This document shows, one piece after another, positions 26,794 to 34,756 of a stretch of 64,000 nt of DNA; within the stretch, counting starts at the first letter, position 1; each line of letters begins with the position of its first letter. Under the pieces are notes generated by a model. It searched no databases and was not told where the DNA came from. It saw only the letters and a list, made by a program, of their open reading frames with translations. Source of the stretch: Glycomyces terrestris (GTDB lineage Bacteria; Actinomycetota; Actinomycetes; Mycobacteriales; Micromonosporaceae); the NCBI RefSeq assembly GCF_003933745.1, contig NZ_RSEB01000002.1, positions 372,001 to 436,000 on the forward strand, read 5' to 3'. The translations under genes and the position numbers were made by a program.

Positions 26794-27657
26794 CTAGTCC
26801 TCGGGGCTGGTGTGCCGCAATGCCTCTCGGAGCCGCTCGCCGCCGGTCTCGGCGATCGTGTCGCCGGCTTGGAGGGTGTGGAAGACGGGGGCGTCGAGGT
26901 CGGCGAGGTCGATGAGGGTGGCGGCGGAGCCGCTGACGTAGCGGACGGCCTCGTCGCCGCAGGAGAGGTCGCGGCGGTTGACGACGGCCGGGCCGGTCCA
27001 GACCGCGGCCGGTCCGAGGCGGCCGGCGAGCTGGAGGTGGTAGTGGCCGGTGAGGACCACCCGCACGTCGGTGCCGTCGATCGCGTCCGCGAGGTCGCGC
27101 GGGTTCGCGAGCGTCGGCGGTTCCTGGACGGCGTTCGGGAAGCGGATCGGCGGGTGGTGGAAGGCGAGGACCGTGCCGCGCGGGGCCGGGACGGCGAGGA
27201 GGCCGCGGAGCCACGTGAGCTGCGCGGCGCCGATGCGGCCGTGCACCTTGCCGGGGACGAGCGTGTCCAGGGTGACGACGCGGACGCCGTCGAGGACGGT
27301 GGCGGCGGCGCGCTCGGGGGAGTGAACGGCGTCGAGCGCGGCTTCGCGCAGGTCCGGGCCGAGGTGCCCGCTGCCGAGGACGTCGGTGAAGGCGGTGCGG
27401 TCGTCGGCGTTGCCGGTGGTGAGGACGAGCGGCGCGCCGCGCTCGGCCGCGTAGGCCCCGATGAGGTCGCGGGCGAGCCGGTAGGCCGCGGGGGAGCCGT
27501 CGTCGGCGATGTCGCCGGTGACGACGACGAGGTCGACGCGGCGCAGCGGCGCGAGGTGCGCGAGGAGGCCGCGCAGGGCCGCGGCGGCGTCGACGCCGGT
27601 GCGGTGCAGGGCGCCGTCGCCCGTCAGGTGCGTGTCGGACAGCTGGAGAACCCTCAT
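26794..27657 (-). CDS. Calcineurin-like metallophosphoesterase (CpdA family) with altered GNHD motif
   Basis: 287 aa from the ATG at 27657, supported by TACCCT at the leaderless distance. Class III phosphodiesterase core: LQLSDTHL (metal Asp and His), VVTGDIADDG, FHHPPIRFP and VLTGHYHLQ. The usual GN(H/R)D motif reads TTGNADD here, so the His that acts as proton donor or phosphate ligand is Ala. Relatives cleave cyclic nucleotides or other phosphodiesters; activity may be changed. No signal peptide. Stands alone between terminator and MORN gene. Confidence 0.8.
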   Translation of the reverse strand: MRVLQLSDTHLTGDGALHRTGVDAAAALRGLLAHLAPLRRVDLVVVTGDIADDGSPAAYRLARDLIGAYAAERGAPLVLTTGNADDRTAFTDVLGSGHLGPDLREAALDAVHSPERAAATVLDGVRVVTLDTLVPGKVHGRIGAAQLTWLRGLLAVPAPRGTVLAFHHPPIRFPNAVQEPPTLANPRDLADAIDGTDVRVVLTGHYHLQLAGRLGPAAVWTGPAVVNRRDLSCGDEAVRYVSGSAATLIDLADLDAPVFHTLQAGDTIAETGGERLREALRHTSPED

Positions 27658-27663
27658 CGGGCG

Positions 27664-27669
27664 AGGGTA
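27664..27669 (-). promoter_or_regulatory. -10 box of metallophosphoesterase gene, leaderless
   Basis: TACCCT on the minus strand, last base 7 nt before the ATG at 27657. Confidence 0.5.
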
Positions 27670-27679
27670 TCGGGAGGGG

Positions 27680-28096
27680 TCAACCGCGGTGGTGCGTCGT
27701 CTTCTTGACCGAGCCGTCCGGGTTGAACACGGTCCACTCGCCGGTCTTCCTGCCGTGCGCGTACTCACCGCGGTCGAGCGGCGCGCCGGCGGCGGTCCAG
27801 CGCTCCCAGAGGCCGTGCTTCGCCTCGAGGTCGTCGAAGCCGCCCCGCTGGAGCAGTTCGCCGTTGGCGCGCCACCAGGTCCACCGGCCCGCGACGAGGC
27901 CGTCGCGGAACGGGCCCTCGGAGCGGAGCCGGCCGTCCGCGGCGTAGTGGCGCCACATGCCCTGGCGCAGGTCCTCCTCGTACTCGCCGATCATGTAGCC
28001 GCCGTGCTGGTCCCGGTCGACCCACATCCCGGTCTTGCGGCCCTGCGCGTCGACGGCGTTCGGGCAGTCCTCTGGTCTCGGTGTCGCGTTTGCCAT
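27680..28096 (-). CDS. MORN-repeat (YwqK-like) protein
   Basis: 138 aa made almost wholly of MORN-type repeats: RKTGMWVDRDQHGGYMIGEY, RQGMWRHYAADGRLRSEGPF, VAGRWTWWRANGELLQRGGF, KHGLWERWTAAG and RKTGEWTVFNPDGSVKK. No signal peptide or membrane segment. Databases often label such proteins 'YwqK family antitoxin', but no toxin gene adjoins it, so no function is claimed. The ATG has TACGCT at the leaderless distance and also GAGGCG directly upstream. Confidence 0.75.
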   Translation of the reverse strand: MANATPRPEDCPNAVDAQGRKTGMWVDRDQHGGYMIGEYEEDLRQGMWRHYAADGRLRSEGPFRDGLVAGRWTWWRANGELLQRGGFDDLEAKHGLWERWTAAGAPLDRGEYAHGRKTGEWTVFNPDGSVKKTTHHRG

Positions 28097-28102
28097 CGCC
28101 TC

Positions 28103-28108
28103 AGCGTA
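28103..28108 (-). promoter_or_regulatory. -10 box of MORN-repeat gene, leaderless
   Basis: TACGCT on the minus strand, last base 7 nt before the ATG at 28096. Confidence 0.5.
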
Positions 28109-28159
28109 GGCGCGGCGCGCCCGGGTCCTGCGGCGATCGCGCGGCCGCGCCGGTTCGGG

Positions 28160-28651
28160 TCAGGCGAGCCGCTTCTCGTAGCAGATCGAGACCTCGGAGC
28201 CGACGTAGTGGCCGAACGGCGGGATGCGCCGGTAGCCTTCGCGCGCGTAGAAGCGGTTCGCCTCCGGCATCCGCGCCTCGTCGCCGGTCTCGAGCCGCAT
28301 CACGGCCCAGCCGCGCTCGCGGGCGGCGGCCTCCAGTCCGGCCAGGAGCGCCGCGGCCGCGCCGGAGCCGCGCGACTCGGGGACCACGTACATCCGCTTG
28401 ACCTCCACCGACGCCGCGTCGATCTCCCGCAGCGCCCCGCAGCCCACCGGCTCGCCGCCGGGCCCGCGCAGCACCAGGAACACCGAGACGTCCTCGGCGC
28501 TCGGCTGCGGGCCCGGTTCGAGGTCGTCGTCGCCGAACCGGGCCGAGATCTCCTCGCGCTGGCGCTCGCGCAGCTCCCTGCCTTCGGCGTGGTCCCAGGG
28601 GCAGTGCTCGATCGTCCAGGCGGTGCTGGTGCGGGAGGTGGTGGTCGTCAT
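28160..28651 (-). CDS. GNAT family N-acetyltransferase
   Basis: 163 aa. Acetyl-CoA dependent acyltransferase fold: strand GEPVGCGALREID, then VEVKRMYVVPESRGSGAAAALLAGLE with the pyrophosphate-binding RGSGAA loop, and the C-terminal EANRFYAREGYRRIPPFG common in GNATs. The ATG at 28651 starts MTTTTSRTSTAWTIEHCPW; an in-frame extension to 28738 would run into the next promoter. The acceptor is unknown. Transcribed divergently from a TetR gene across a shared palindromic operator, so likely repressed by it. Confidence 0.82.
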   Translation of the reverse strand: MTTTTSRTSTAWTIEHCPWDHAEGRELRERQREEISARFGDDDLEPGPQPSAEDVSVFLVLRGPGGEPVGCGALREIDAASVEVKRMYVVPESRGSGAAAALLAGLEAAARERGWAVMRLETGDEARMPEANRFYAREGYRRIPPFGHYVGSEVSICYEKRLA

Positions 28652-28669
28652 GGCGCATCCCGTCGGCTC

Positions 28670-28712
28670 AAGGTTCGGAACAAGTGTTACCGTAACAGAT
28701 GTTACGAACCTT
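28670..28712. promoter_or_regulatory. 43-bp nested palindromic operator between GNAT and TetR genes
   Basis: Outer arms AAGGTTCG (28670-28677) and CGAACCTT (28705-28712) and inner arms TGTTAC (28685-28690) and GTAACA (28692-28697) share one centre at 28691. It lies 18 bp from the GNAT start and 10 bp from the TetR start, the normal place for an autoregulating TetR operator. Confidence 0.8.
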
Positions 28713-28722
28713 GGGAAGGGGA

Positions 28723-29319
28723 GTGAGGGCCATCGCACGCCGAGCCGACGCGGAGTCCCAGCAGGAGCGGATCTCCGAAGCCGTCTGGAGCATCCTGGCG
28801 CTCAAGGGGATCGAGCACTTGACGATCCGCGCCGTCGCCGCCGCGGCGGGCTGCACCACCGGCCTGGTCATGCACCGCTTCCCCGGCCGCCGCGCCCTCC
28901 TCGTGCACGCCCGCGACCTCCTCCACGCCCGCACCCGCGCCCGCGTCGAACGCATCGAGGCCGCGGCCCCGACCCCGCGGGCCGCGCTCCGCGCCGTCCT
29001 CGCCCAGGGCATGGCCCTGACCGCGGAGTCCTCCCAGGAGGCCCTGGTCTGGGCCGGCTTCCTCGCGGCCGCCGTCGGCGACCCCGACCTCGCCGACCTC
29101 CACCGCCGCCACAACCGCGCCTGGCGCGAGCGCGTCGCCCGCCTCGTGCGCGCCGCCGCGCCCGACTGGGCCCCCGCCCGCGTCGACACCGCCGTCCTCG
29201 CCCTCACCGGCGCCACCGAGGGCGCCGCCCAGCTCGCCAGCATGGACCCCGAGTCATACAGCACCGCAACGCAAGAGGCGATGCTCGACACCATGCTGGA
29301 CGCCTTCGGCCTGGCGTGA
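28723..29319 (+). CDS. TetR family transcriptional regulator
   Basis: 198 aa from a GTG at 28723 preceded by GGAAGGGGA; an ATG at 28699 overlaps the operator. N-terminal helix-turn-helix of TetR type: RISEAVWSILALKGIEHLTI, RAVAAAAGCTTGLVMHRFPGRRALLVHA. The C-terminal ligand domain is variable (AALRAVLAQGMAL, WAGFLAAAVGDPDLADLH). Expected to bind the nested palindrome just upstream and repress itself and the divergent acetyltransferase until an unknown ligand binds. Confidence 0.87.
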   Translation: MRAIARRADAESQQERISEAVWSILALKGIEHLTIRAVAAAAGCTTGLVMHRFPGRRALLVHARDLLHARTRARVERIEAAAPTPRAALRAVLAQGMALTAESSQEALVWAGFLAAAVGDPDLADLHRRHNRAWRERVARLVRAAAPDWAPARVDTAVLALTGATEGAAQLASMDPESYSTATQEAMLDTMLDAFGLA

Positions 29320-29397
29320 GCGGCGCCGCCCCCGAGGCGCTGGCCCCGCGCGGCGCGGCCTCGTAGGATGGAAGTTCGCCATTGATCGGAGACTCGC

Positions 29398-29979
29398 ATG
29401 TTCCGACCGCTGACCGGACTCCCGGACCCCGCCCCGCGCCGTTCGCGGACGGCGTTCCTGATGACCGCCGCGATCAGCGCGGTCTCCCTGGTCTGCGCGG
29501 CCGCGGTGTGGATCGCCGCCGCCGAGGCCCGCGCCGGCGCCGCCGAGCGCCTCCGCGAGCGCGGCGACGACTTCCTCGAGCTCTACCTGCTCCACCTCGA
29601 CGAGATCGTGCGCTTCCGCTTCACCGACTCCGCGGTCGCCTACCTCGCCGTCGCGGTCCTGTTCGCGGCGCTCGCCGTCGCCATCCGCTTCGGTCCCCAG
29701 TGGTCGGTCGCGGCCACCGGCCTCCTCAGCGCCGCCGGCACGGCCATCACCGCCTGGTTCGGCGTCACCAAGCTCGCCGACGGCCTGCCCCTCGGCGACT
29801 GGGCCGCCTACGAGCTCACCGCCCTGCTCCACGAGGCCGCCCCCGCCTGGTACGCCCCGGCCGACCACCTCCCGCTCATCGCCTCGGCCGCGGGCCTCCC
29901 GCTCATCGCCGTCCTCCTCGCCGCCGGCCACGCCAGGGCCCGCAGCGCCGAGCGCGACGGCGCCGACCTCAAATGGTGA
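29398..29979 (+). CDS. Hypothetical four-helix membrane protein
   Basis: 193 aa, not recognised as a named family. Membrane segments near residues 20-45 (FLMTAAISAVSLVCAAAVWI), 82-98 (VAYLAVAVLFAALAVAI), 103-120 and 165-180 (PLIASAAGLPLIAVLLAAG). An amphipathic, charged stretch follows the first helix (AERLRERGDDFLELYLLHLD). Start ATG with GGAG 8 bases upstream and TAGGAT about 30 bp upstream. Strong actinobacterial codon bias supports a real gene. It is 78 bp after the TetR gene. Confidence 0.65.
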   Translation: MFRPLTGLPDPAPRRSRTAFLMTAAISAVSLVCAAAVWIAAAEARAGAAERLRERGDDFLELYLLHLDEIVRFRFTDSAVAYLAVAVLFAALAVAIRFGPQWSVAATGLLSAAGTAITAWFGVTKLADGLPLGDWAAYELTALLHEAAPAWYAPADHLPLIASAAGLPLIAVLLAAGHARARSAERDGADLKW

Positions 29980-30073
29980 CCGGACCCCGCTGAACCGGCT
30001 GCCGCGCAACGGCTTCGAGCCCGGCGCTGCACCAGGCCGCCGCACCCGGAGCCGCCTCCGGCCCGGACGACGA

Positions 30074-30116
30074 CCGGGCCGCGGCCGCACGACGGGGGCG
30101 TGCGGCCGCGGCCCGG
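30074..30116. terminator. Strong bidirectional terminator
   Basis: Arms 30074-30091 and 30099-30116 form an 18-bp perfect stem (CCGGGCCGCGGCCGCACG and its complement), 7-base loop, between the convergent membrane-protein and superoxide dismutase genes. Confidence 0.8.
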
Positions 30117-30132
30117 AGACCGGCGGCGCTCC

Positions 30133-30735
30133 TTACGCGGCCGTCGCCGCCGCGTAGCGCGCGGCGACGTCCTGCCAGTTCACGACCTCCCACATCGCCT
30201 TGACGAAGTCGGGCCGCACGTTCTTGTACTGGAGGTAGTACGCGTGCTCCCACGCGTCGAACGCCAGCAGCGGCACCGACGTCTGGGCCACGTTCCCGTG
30301 GTGGTCGTAGACCTGCTCCACGATGAGCCGCTTCGAGGTCGGCTCGTACGACAGCACGCCCCAGCCCGAGCCCTGCACGAGCGTCGTCGCGGCCGAGAGC
30401 TGCCCGTGGAAGCCCTCGAACGACCCGAAGTGCTCGTCGATCGCCTCGGCGAGCTCGCCCTCGGGGCGGTCGCCGCCGTCCGGGCTCATGTTCTCCCAGT
30501 AGAGGGAATGGAGCACGTGCCCCGAGACGTTGAACGCGAGGGTCTTCTCGAGTCCCACGATCGAGGTGAAGTCGCCCTTGTCGCGGGCCTCGGCGATCCG
30601 CTCCAGGGTGTCGTTGGCGCCCTTGACGTACGCCGCGTGGTGCTTGTCGTGGTGCAGCTCGAGGATGTGGCCGTTGATGTGCGGCTCCAGCGAGCCGTAG
30701 TCGTAGGGCAGGTCCGGAAGCGTGTAGACGGTCAT
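30133..30735 (-). CDS. sod: Superoxide dismutase, Fe/Mn family
   Basis: 200 aa. It converts superoxide to oxygen and peroxide in the cytoplasm. Metal ligands are in place: His28 (ELHHDKHH), His76 ([10 protein letters not shown]), Asp160 and His164 ([12 protein letters not shown]). Iron and manganese types cannot be separated with confidence. Start ATG at 30735 preceded by GAGAGGCGACG. The region before it carries a 20-bp-spaced direct repeat that may bind a regulator. Stands alone as a unit. Confidence 0.95.
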   Translation of the reverse strand: MTVYTLPDLPYDYGSLEPHINGHILELHHDKHHAAYVKGANDTLERIAEARDKGDFTSIVGLEKTLAFNVSGHVLHSLYWENMSPDGGDRPEGELAEAIDEHFGSFEGFHGQLSAATTLVQGSGWGVLSYEPTSKRLIVEQVYDHHGNVAQTSVPLLAFDAWEHAYYLQYKNVRPDFVKAMWEVVNWQDVAARYAAATAA

Positions 30736-30747
30736 CGTCGCCTCTCT

Positions 30748-30781
30748 CTGTCGCGGCAGTTCGAACACTGTCGCCACAGTT
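30748..30781 (-). promoter_or_regulatory. Direct repeats upstream of superoxide dismutase
   Basis: CTGTCGCGGCAGTT at 30748-30761 and CTGTCGCCACAGTT at 30768-30781, 12 of 14 identical, 20 bp apart (about two helical turns), just upstream of the ribosome site; the palindrome GTTCGAAC lies between them. Candidate regulator site. Confidence 0.45.
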
Positions 30782-30921
30782 TCACAACTGCAAGTCCTTT
30801 GCAATAGAAGGCGGCACGGGTCGCCCGTGATCCCGGTCGTCTTAGGACCAGAGTCGGAGCCGCCCTCGCGAACCCGAAGCGGCGCAAGCCCGCCGAACCG
30901 CGCCCGCGGCCCGGCCCCGCC

Positions 30922-32046
30922 TCACCGCGCCAGGCGCCGGATCGACTCCACGATCCCCGGCAGCACCTCCAGGAACCGCTCCACCTCCGCCTCCGTGGAC
31001 TCCCGGTGCAGCGACACCCGCACGTTCCCGTGGCTGAGCACCCCCATCGCCTGGAGCACGTGCGAGGGCCGCAGCCGCGTCGACGCGCACGCCGACCCCG
31101 ACGACACCGCGAAGCCCGCCCGGTTCAACTCCGTCAGCAGCACCTCGCCGTCCACCCCCAGGCACGAGAACGTCACGATGTGCGGCAGCCGGTCCTCCGG
31201 GTCGCCCGGCAGCTCCACCTCCGGGATCACCGCCGCGATGTGCTCGCGGATCATCGCCGTCAACCCCCGCATCCGCGCCGACAGCGCCTCCCGCTCGGCC
31301 ACCACCGCGCGCAGCGACGCCGCCGCGGCCACCGCCGCCGGCACGTCGACCTCCCCGATCGCCTCCCGGATCGACGAGTCCTCCCCGGGGAACGGATTGC
31401 GCCAGCGCACCCCGCTCCGCACCACCAGGATCCCCGCCCCCGCCAGGCCGCCCCACTTCCGCGCGCTGGCCGCCAGCACCGACCAGCCCTCGGGCACCGG
31501 CTCCCACGGCAGGCTCGCCGCCGCGTCCACCACCAGCGGCACGCCCCCGGCGTTCGCCGCCACGGCCGCGACCGGCTGCCTGGTGCCGACCTCGTGGTTC
31601 GCCGACTGCACCACCAGCACCGACGCGTCGTCGCCGCCGCTCACGGCCGCCAGCGGATCGGCGTCCACGCGGCCGAGCCGGTCCACCGGCACCACTTCGA
31701 CCGCGCCGCCCCGGGCCGCGTGCCACTGGGCCGCGTGCAGCACCGAGGAGTGCTCGACCGCGCTGTGCACGAGCGGGCCGGGCTCGCTGCGGGCCGCGAT
31801 GACGCCGAGTACCCCGGCGTGCACGGCCTGTGTCCCGCTCGATGTGAAAGTGACCTCATCAGCACTCACGCCGAGCGAGGCGGCCGCCGACTGGCGGGCG
31901 GCCTCCAGCAGCATCCGGGAGCGCCGGCCCAATGTGTACAGACGTCCGGGCCCGGCCCAGCCCTCCGACAAAGCCGCAGCATAGGCGTCGCGGGCCGCGG
32001 GATGCACCGGTTGCGCGGTCGCGCCGTCGAAGTAGGTCTCGGTCAC
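30922..32046 (-). CDS. Cysteine desulfurase (IscS/NifS family)
   Basis: 374 aa PLP enzyme that releases sulfur from cysteine for Fe-S clusters and thiolation. N-terminal MTETYFDGATAQPVHPAARD, the PLP-pocket VVQSANHEVGTRQP and VVDAAASLPW, Schiff-base Lys in LAASARKWGGLAGAG, and the sulfur-carrying Cys in SSGSACAST. The Lys context differs from the usual SGHKF(Y/H)GPKG of IscS, pointing to a diverged NifS-like subgroup. GTG start at the leaderless distance from TAGATT. Divergent from ctaC; erpA is at 19.5 kb. Confidence 0.87.
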   Translation of the reverse strand: MTETYFDGATAQPVHPAARDAYAAALSEGWAGPGRLYTLGRRSRMLLEAARQSAAASLGVSADEVTFTSSGTQAVHAGVLGVIAARSEPGPLVHSAVEHSSVLHAAQWHAARGGAVEVVPVDRLGRVDADPLAAVSGGDDASVLVVQSANHEVGTRQPVAAVAANAGGVPLVVDAAASLPWEPVPEGWSVLAASARKWGGLAGAGILVVRSGVRWRNPFPGEDSSIREAIGEVDVPAAVAAAASLRAVVAEREALSARMRGLTAMIREHIAAVIPEVELPGDPEDRLPHIVTFSCLGVDGEVLLTELNRAGFAVSSGSACASTRLRPSHVLQAMGVLSHGNVRVSLHRESTEAEVERFLEVLPGIVESIRRLAR

Positions 32047-32052
32047 GCTTCC

Positions 32053-32058
32053 AATCTA
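32053..32058 (-). promoter_or_regulatory. -10 box of cysteine desulfurase gene, leaderless
   Basis: TAGATT on the minus strand, last base 7 nt before the GTG at 32046. Confidence 0.55.
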
Positions 32059-32186
32059 GAAGACACCGGACGCCGAACCCAACCCCTTGCGCCCCGCTTC
32101 ACGAGCCAAGCAGTAGGCTCGTGCCGTCAAGTCCGTGCCCTGTCGCCTGCCCGGCGGCGGACGCGGAGCCGAGCGCTGAGAAAGGC

Positions 32187-33107
32187 ATGAGACAGGTGGT
32201 CGGAACACCGTCCCGAGAACGTCGCGGCCGAGCCCGCCGCGCGATAGGTCTCACCGGGATCGCCGCGCTGCTCCCCATCGTCCTCGCGGGGTGCAGCCTT
32301 GACGACGCCTTCTACCTGGGCTGGCCGCGGACTCGCCCCACCACGCAGTCCGAGCAGATGTTCGACCTCTGGATCGGCTCCACGATCGCGGCCCTCGCGG
32401 TCGGCGTCATCGTCTGGGGCCTGACCTTCTGGTGCATCGCCGCCTACAAGAAGAAGGACAGCGACACCGAGCTGCCCCGCCAGACCAAGTACAACCTCCC
32501 CGCCGAGCTGACCTTCACGGCCCTGCCGTTCGTGCTCATCGGCGTCCTCTTCTACTACACGGTCATCGTCCAGGACAACGTGACCGAGATGAGCGACCAG
32601 CCGAGCGCCTGCACCGAGGTCACCGCCTTCAAGTGGAACTGGCAGTTCACCTACACCGACGAGAACTGCGAGCCCCTGACCGGCGCCGACGGCCAGCCCG
32701 TCACCGAGACCGGCGACTCGGACTACATCCCGATCATCGTGGTCCCCAACCAGGACGACGTGCGGTTCACCGCCCACGCCGAGGACGTCATCCACTCCTT
32801 CTGGGTCCCCGACCTGCTGTTCAAGCGCGACGTGTTCCCCGGGTCGGACAACAACCACACCCAGTGGGAGGTCGACTTCAACTCCGAGGGCACCTTCGTG
32901 GGCCGCTGCGCCGAGCTCTGCGGCGCCTACCACGCCTTCATGAACTTCGAGATGCGCGTCGTCTCCCCCGAGGACTACGAGACCTTCGTGAACGCCCGCG
33001 TCGAGGGCATGAGCACCCCCGAGGCGCTCGAACTCATCGGGCAGGACCCGTACGCGACCACGACCAACCCGTTCAACACCGACCCGGCCTCGGGCGAAGC
33101 GAGCTAG
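32187..33107 (+). CDS. ctaC: Cytochrome c oxidase subunit II (CtaC)
   Basis: 306 aa. ATG at 32187 with GAGAAAGG upstream. Lipoprotein-type signal (IVLAGCSLDDAF, Cys near residue 36), then two membrane helices (TIAALAVGVIVWGLTFWCIA and FTALPFVLIGVLFYYTVIV) and an external cupredoxin domain with the CuA site: HSFWVPDLLFK, then CAELCGAYHAFMNF with both Cys, His and Met ligands. It accepts electrons from the bc1 complex in the actinobacterial bc-aa3 supercomplex. ctaF follows after 10 bp; ctaD (subunit I) is not in the window. Confidence 0.95.
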   Translation: MRQVVGTPSRERRGRARRAIGLTGIAALLPIVLAGCSLDDAFYLGWPRTRPTTQSEQMFDLWIGSTIAALAVGVIVWGLTFWCIAAYKKKDSDTELPRQTKYNLPAELTFTALPFVLIGVLFYYTVIVQDNVTEMSDQPSACTEVTAFKWNWQFTYTDENCEPLTGADGQPVTETGDSDYIPIIVVPNQDDVRFTAHAEDVIHSFWVPDLLFKRDVFPGSDNNHTQWEVDFNSEGTFVGRCAELCGAYHAFMNFEMRVVSPEDYETFVNARVEGMSTPEALELIGQDPYATTTNPFNTDPASGEAS

Positions 33108-33117
33108 GGGACCAGTC

Positions 33118-33564
33118 ATGAAGACCGAGAACAAGCTGTTCGCGATCGTCGCCGTGTCGATGTTCATCTTCGCGGGGATCTACGGGTACTGGACCTGGTA
33201 CAACGACAACCCGGCCTACGGCCGCCCCGGCGAGGTCGAGTGGGTCGGCACCATCGCCCTCATCTTCTCCGGCCTCCTGACCGGCATGGTCTGGCTCGTG
33301 TTCTGGGTGATCTCCCGCCGCATCGACCCGCGCCCGGAGGACCGCCCCGACGGCGAGATCGCCGACGTCGCCGGCGAGGTCGGCTTCTTCAGCCCCGGCT
33401 CGTACTGGCCCCTGGGCCTGGCGCTCACCGCCGTCCTCACCGGCGTCGGCGTCGTGTTCTGGCTCCCCTGGCTCATGACCGCGGGCGTCGTCGCGGTGCT
33501 GTTCGCCGTCGGCGGCCTCACCTTCGAGTACTACACGGGCACCCGCAAGCTCGGACCCCAGTAG
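33118..33564 (+). CDS. ctaF: Actinobacterial cytochrome c oxidase subunit IV (CtaF)
   Basis: 148 aa with four membrane segments and the family motifs MKTENKLFAIVAVSMFIFAG, YGYWT, then EWVGTIALIFSGLLTGM and GFFSPGSYWPLGLAL. It is a small structural subunit of the aa3 oxidase that is specific to actinobacteria. Same operon as ctaC (10-bp gap) and terminated by a 15-bp hairpin. Confidence 0.93.
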   Translation: MKTENKLFAIVAVSMFIFAGIYGYWTWYNDNPAYGRPGEVEWVGTIALIFSGLLTGMVWLVFWVISRRIDPRPEDRPDGEIADVAGEVGFFSPGSYWPLGLALTAVLTGVGVVFWLPWLMTAGVVAVLFAVGGLTFEYYTGTRKLGPQ

Positions 33565-33575
33565 CGAAGCACGCA

Positions 33576-33608
33576 GGAAGGCCCGGAGCGCCGCGCTCCG
33601 GGCCTTCC
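33576..33608 (+). terminator. Terminator of ctaC-ctaF operon
   Basis: Arms 33576-33590 (GGAAGGCCCGGAGCG) and 33594-33608, 15-bp perfect stem with 3-base loop. Confidence 0.8.
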
Positions 33609-33617
33609 GCGCGTCTG

Positions 33618-33623
33618 TAGGGT
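33618..33623 (+). promoter_or_regulatory. -10 box of NUDIX gene, leaderless
   Basis: TAGGGT, last base 7 nt before the GTG at 33630; an alternative GTG at 33624 abuts the box and is unlikely. Confidence 0.55.
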
Positions 33624-33629
33624 GTGGGC

Positions 33630-34178
33630 GTGACTCCCTCTGTGCGGCGCCGGAAAGCGCCTCTGCTGCGGCGGATCGCCGGCACGGTGTTCTACAGCCT
33701 CCCCCACCCGATGCGCCGCCGCATCGTCCGCATCGCCACGCCGACCTACACCCTCGGCTCCGTCGTCCTCGTCATGGACGAGGACCGCACGCGGCTCCTC
33801 ATGCTCCGCCAGCCCCCCGGCCGGCGCTGGTCCCTCCCCGCCGGCCTCCTCAACCGCCGCGAGCAGCCCGTCGAAGGCGGCCGCCGCGAACTCGCCGAGG
33901 AGACCGGCATCGAAGCCGACCTCGCCGAACTCGTCCCCGCCGACCCCTGCGCCGTCGTCCACACCAGCGGCCGCTGGGTCGACAACGTCTTCCGCCTCGT
34001 CCGCGACCCCGCCACCACCGAGATCACCGTCGACGGCCACGAGGTCTGGGACGCCGCCTGGCACCCCGTCGACGACCTCCCCGAGATGACCCGCGCCACC
34101 GCGAAGCTCCTCGCCCACTACGGCCTCGGCCCCCTCGCCGCCGGCGACCCCGCGACCGAACCCCCGGCCGCGGCCTGA
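33630..34178 (+). CDS. NUDIX hydrolase
   Basis: 182 aa. A basic N-terminus (VTPSVRRRKAPLLRRIAG) precedes a complete Nudix fold. The Nudix box is GLLNRREQPVEGGRRELAEETG, split here as GLLNRRE, then GGRRELAEETGI, with all catalytic Glu. It follows the strand VLVMDEDRTRLLMLRQPPG. It hydrolyses a nucleoside diphosphate linked to some other moiety; the substrate is not predictable. Its promoter sits directly behind the ctaF terminator. Downstream, the strand-opposed rnpB gene is convergent. Confidence 0.83.
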   Translation: MTPSVRRRKAPLLRRIAGTVFYSLPHPMRRRIVRIATPTYTLGSVVLVMDEDRTRLLMLRQPPGRRWSLPAGLLNRREQPVEGGRRELAEETGIEADLAELVPADPCAVVHTSGRWVDNVFRLVRDPATTEITVDGHEVWDAAWHPVDDLPEMTRATAKLLAHYGLGPLAAGDPATEPPAAA

Positions 34179-34288
34179 CAGCGAACGCGCACGAGGACGC
34201 CCGCAGGCGGACGCCCTTGCACGAAGCACGGGAGGCTCCGCGCCCCCAGTGCACCCCCGAACGCGAAGATCGATCCGACACGGAGTGA

Positions 34289-34314
34289 AGTCGCCTGTGT
34301 CGTCGCAGGCGACT
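34289..34314 (-). terminator. Hairpin downstream of RNase P RNA
   Basis: AGTCGCCTG / CAGGCGACT, 9-bp stem with 8-base loop, about 20 bp beyond the rnpB 3' end on the minus strand and also between convergent transcripts. Confidence 0.6.
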
Positions 34315-34334
34315 GCCCTCTTGTCCTTTCGAGG

Positions 34335-34732
34335 AGTGGAACGAGACGGCCGATACGCCGGGTTCTGTCTAGGACGGTCATCCATCTAGGCGCGCCGTCG
34401 CCGGCGCGCTCAAGCGGTCTACCCGCGAAGGCGCCCTTGCGGGCTCGGACGGGCCGCCCTGTGTGGCCTTCGCGCAGAGCCTCGTGGCTCCTCTTGACCT
34501 TGCTCCGGGTGGGGTTTACCGAGCCGCCGCCGTCACCGGCGGCGCTGGTGGTCTCTTACACCACCGTTTCACCCTTACCAGCGCGAACGCTGGCGGTCTG
34601 CTTTCTGTGGCACTGTCCCGCGGGTCGCCCCGGGTTGCCGTTAGCAACCACCCTGCCCTCTGGAGCCCGGACGTTCCTCGACAGTAGTGGTCTCCCGTCA
34701 CTGCCGCGACCGCCTGGCCGTCTCGTTCCAGC
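34335..34732 (-). ncRNA. rnpB: RNase P RNA (rnpB), bacterial type A
   Basis: About 400 nt on the minus strand. The catalytic RNA that trims tRNA 5' leaders. Seen: a 15-16 bp P1 helix formed by TGGAACGAGACGGCC at the 5' end (34730 downward) and its complement at 34337-34352; the conserved GAGGAACGTCCGGGCTCC block near the 5' end (family GAGGAAAGTCCGGGC); CAGAAAGCAGACCGCC and GGTAAGGGTGAAA in the core; and the 3' block GACAGAACCCGGCGTATC (family ACAGAACCCGGCTTA). Ends are set from P1 and are good to a few bases. ORFs through this stretch are not real genes. Confidence 0.93.
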
Positions 34733-34756
34733 GCTCAAGCGTACGCTGCGGGAGCC

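Noticed and set aside
27680-28096. Antitoxin of a toxin-antitoxin pair
   Set aside because: Only MORN repeats support it and no toxin-like gene lies beside it.
32187-33564. Absence of ctaD between ctaC and ctaF as an anomaly
   Set aside because: In mycobacteria and corynebacteria ctaD also lies elsewhere, so this is normal.
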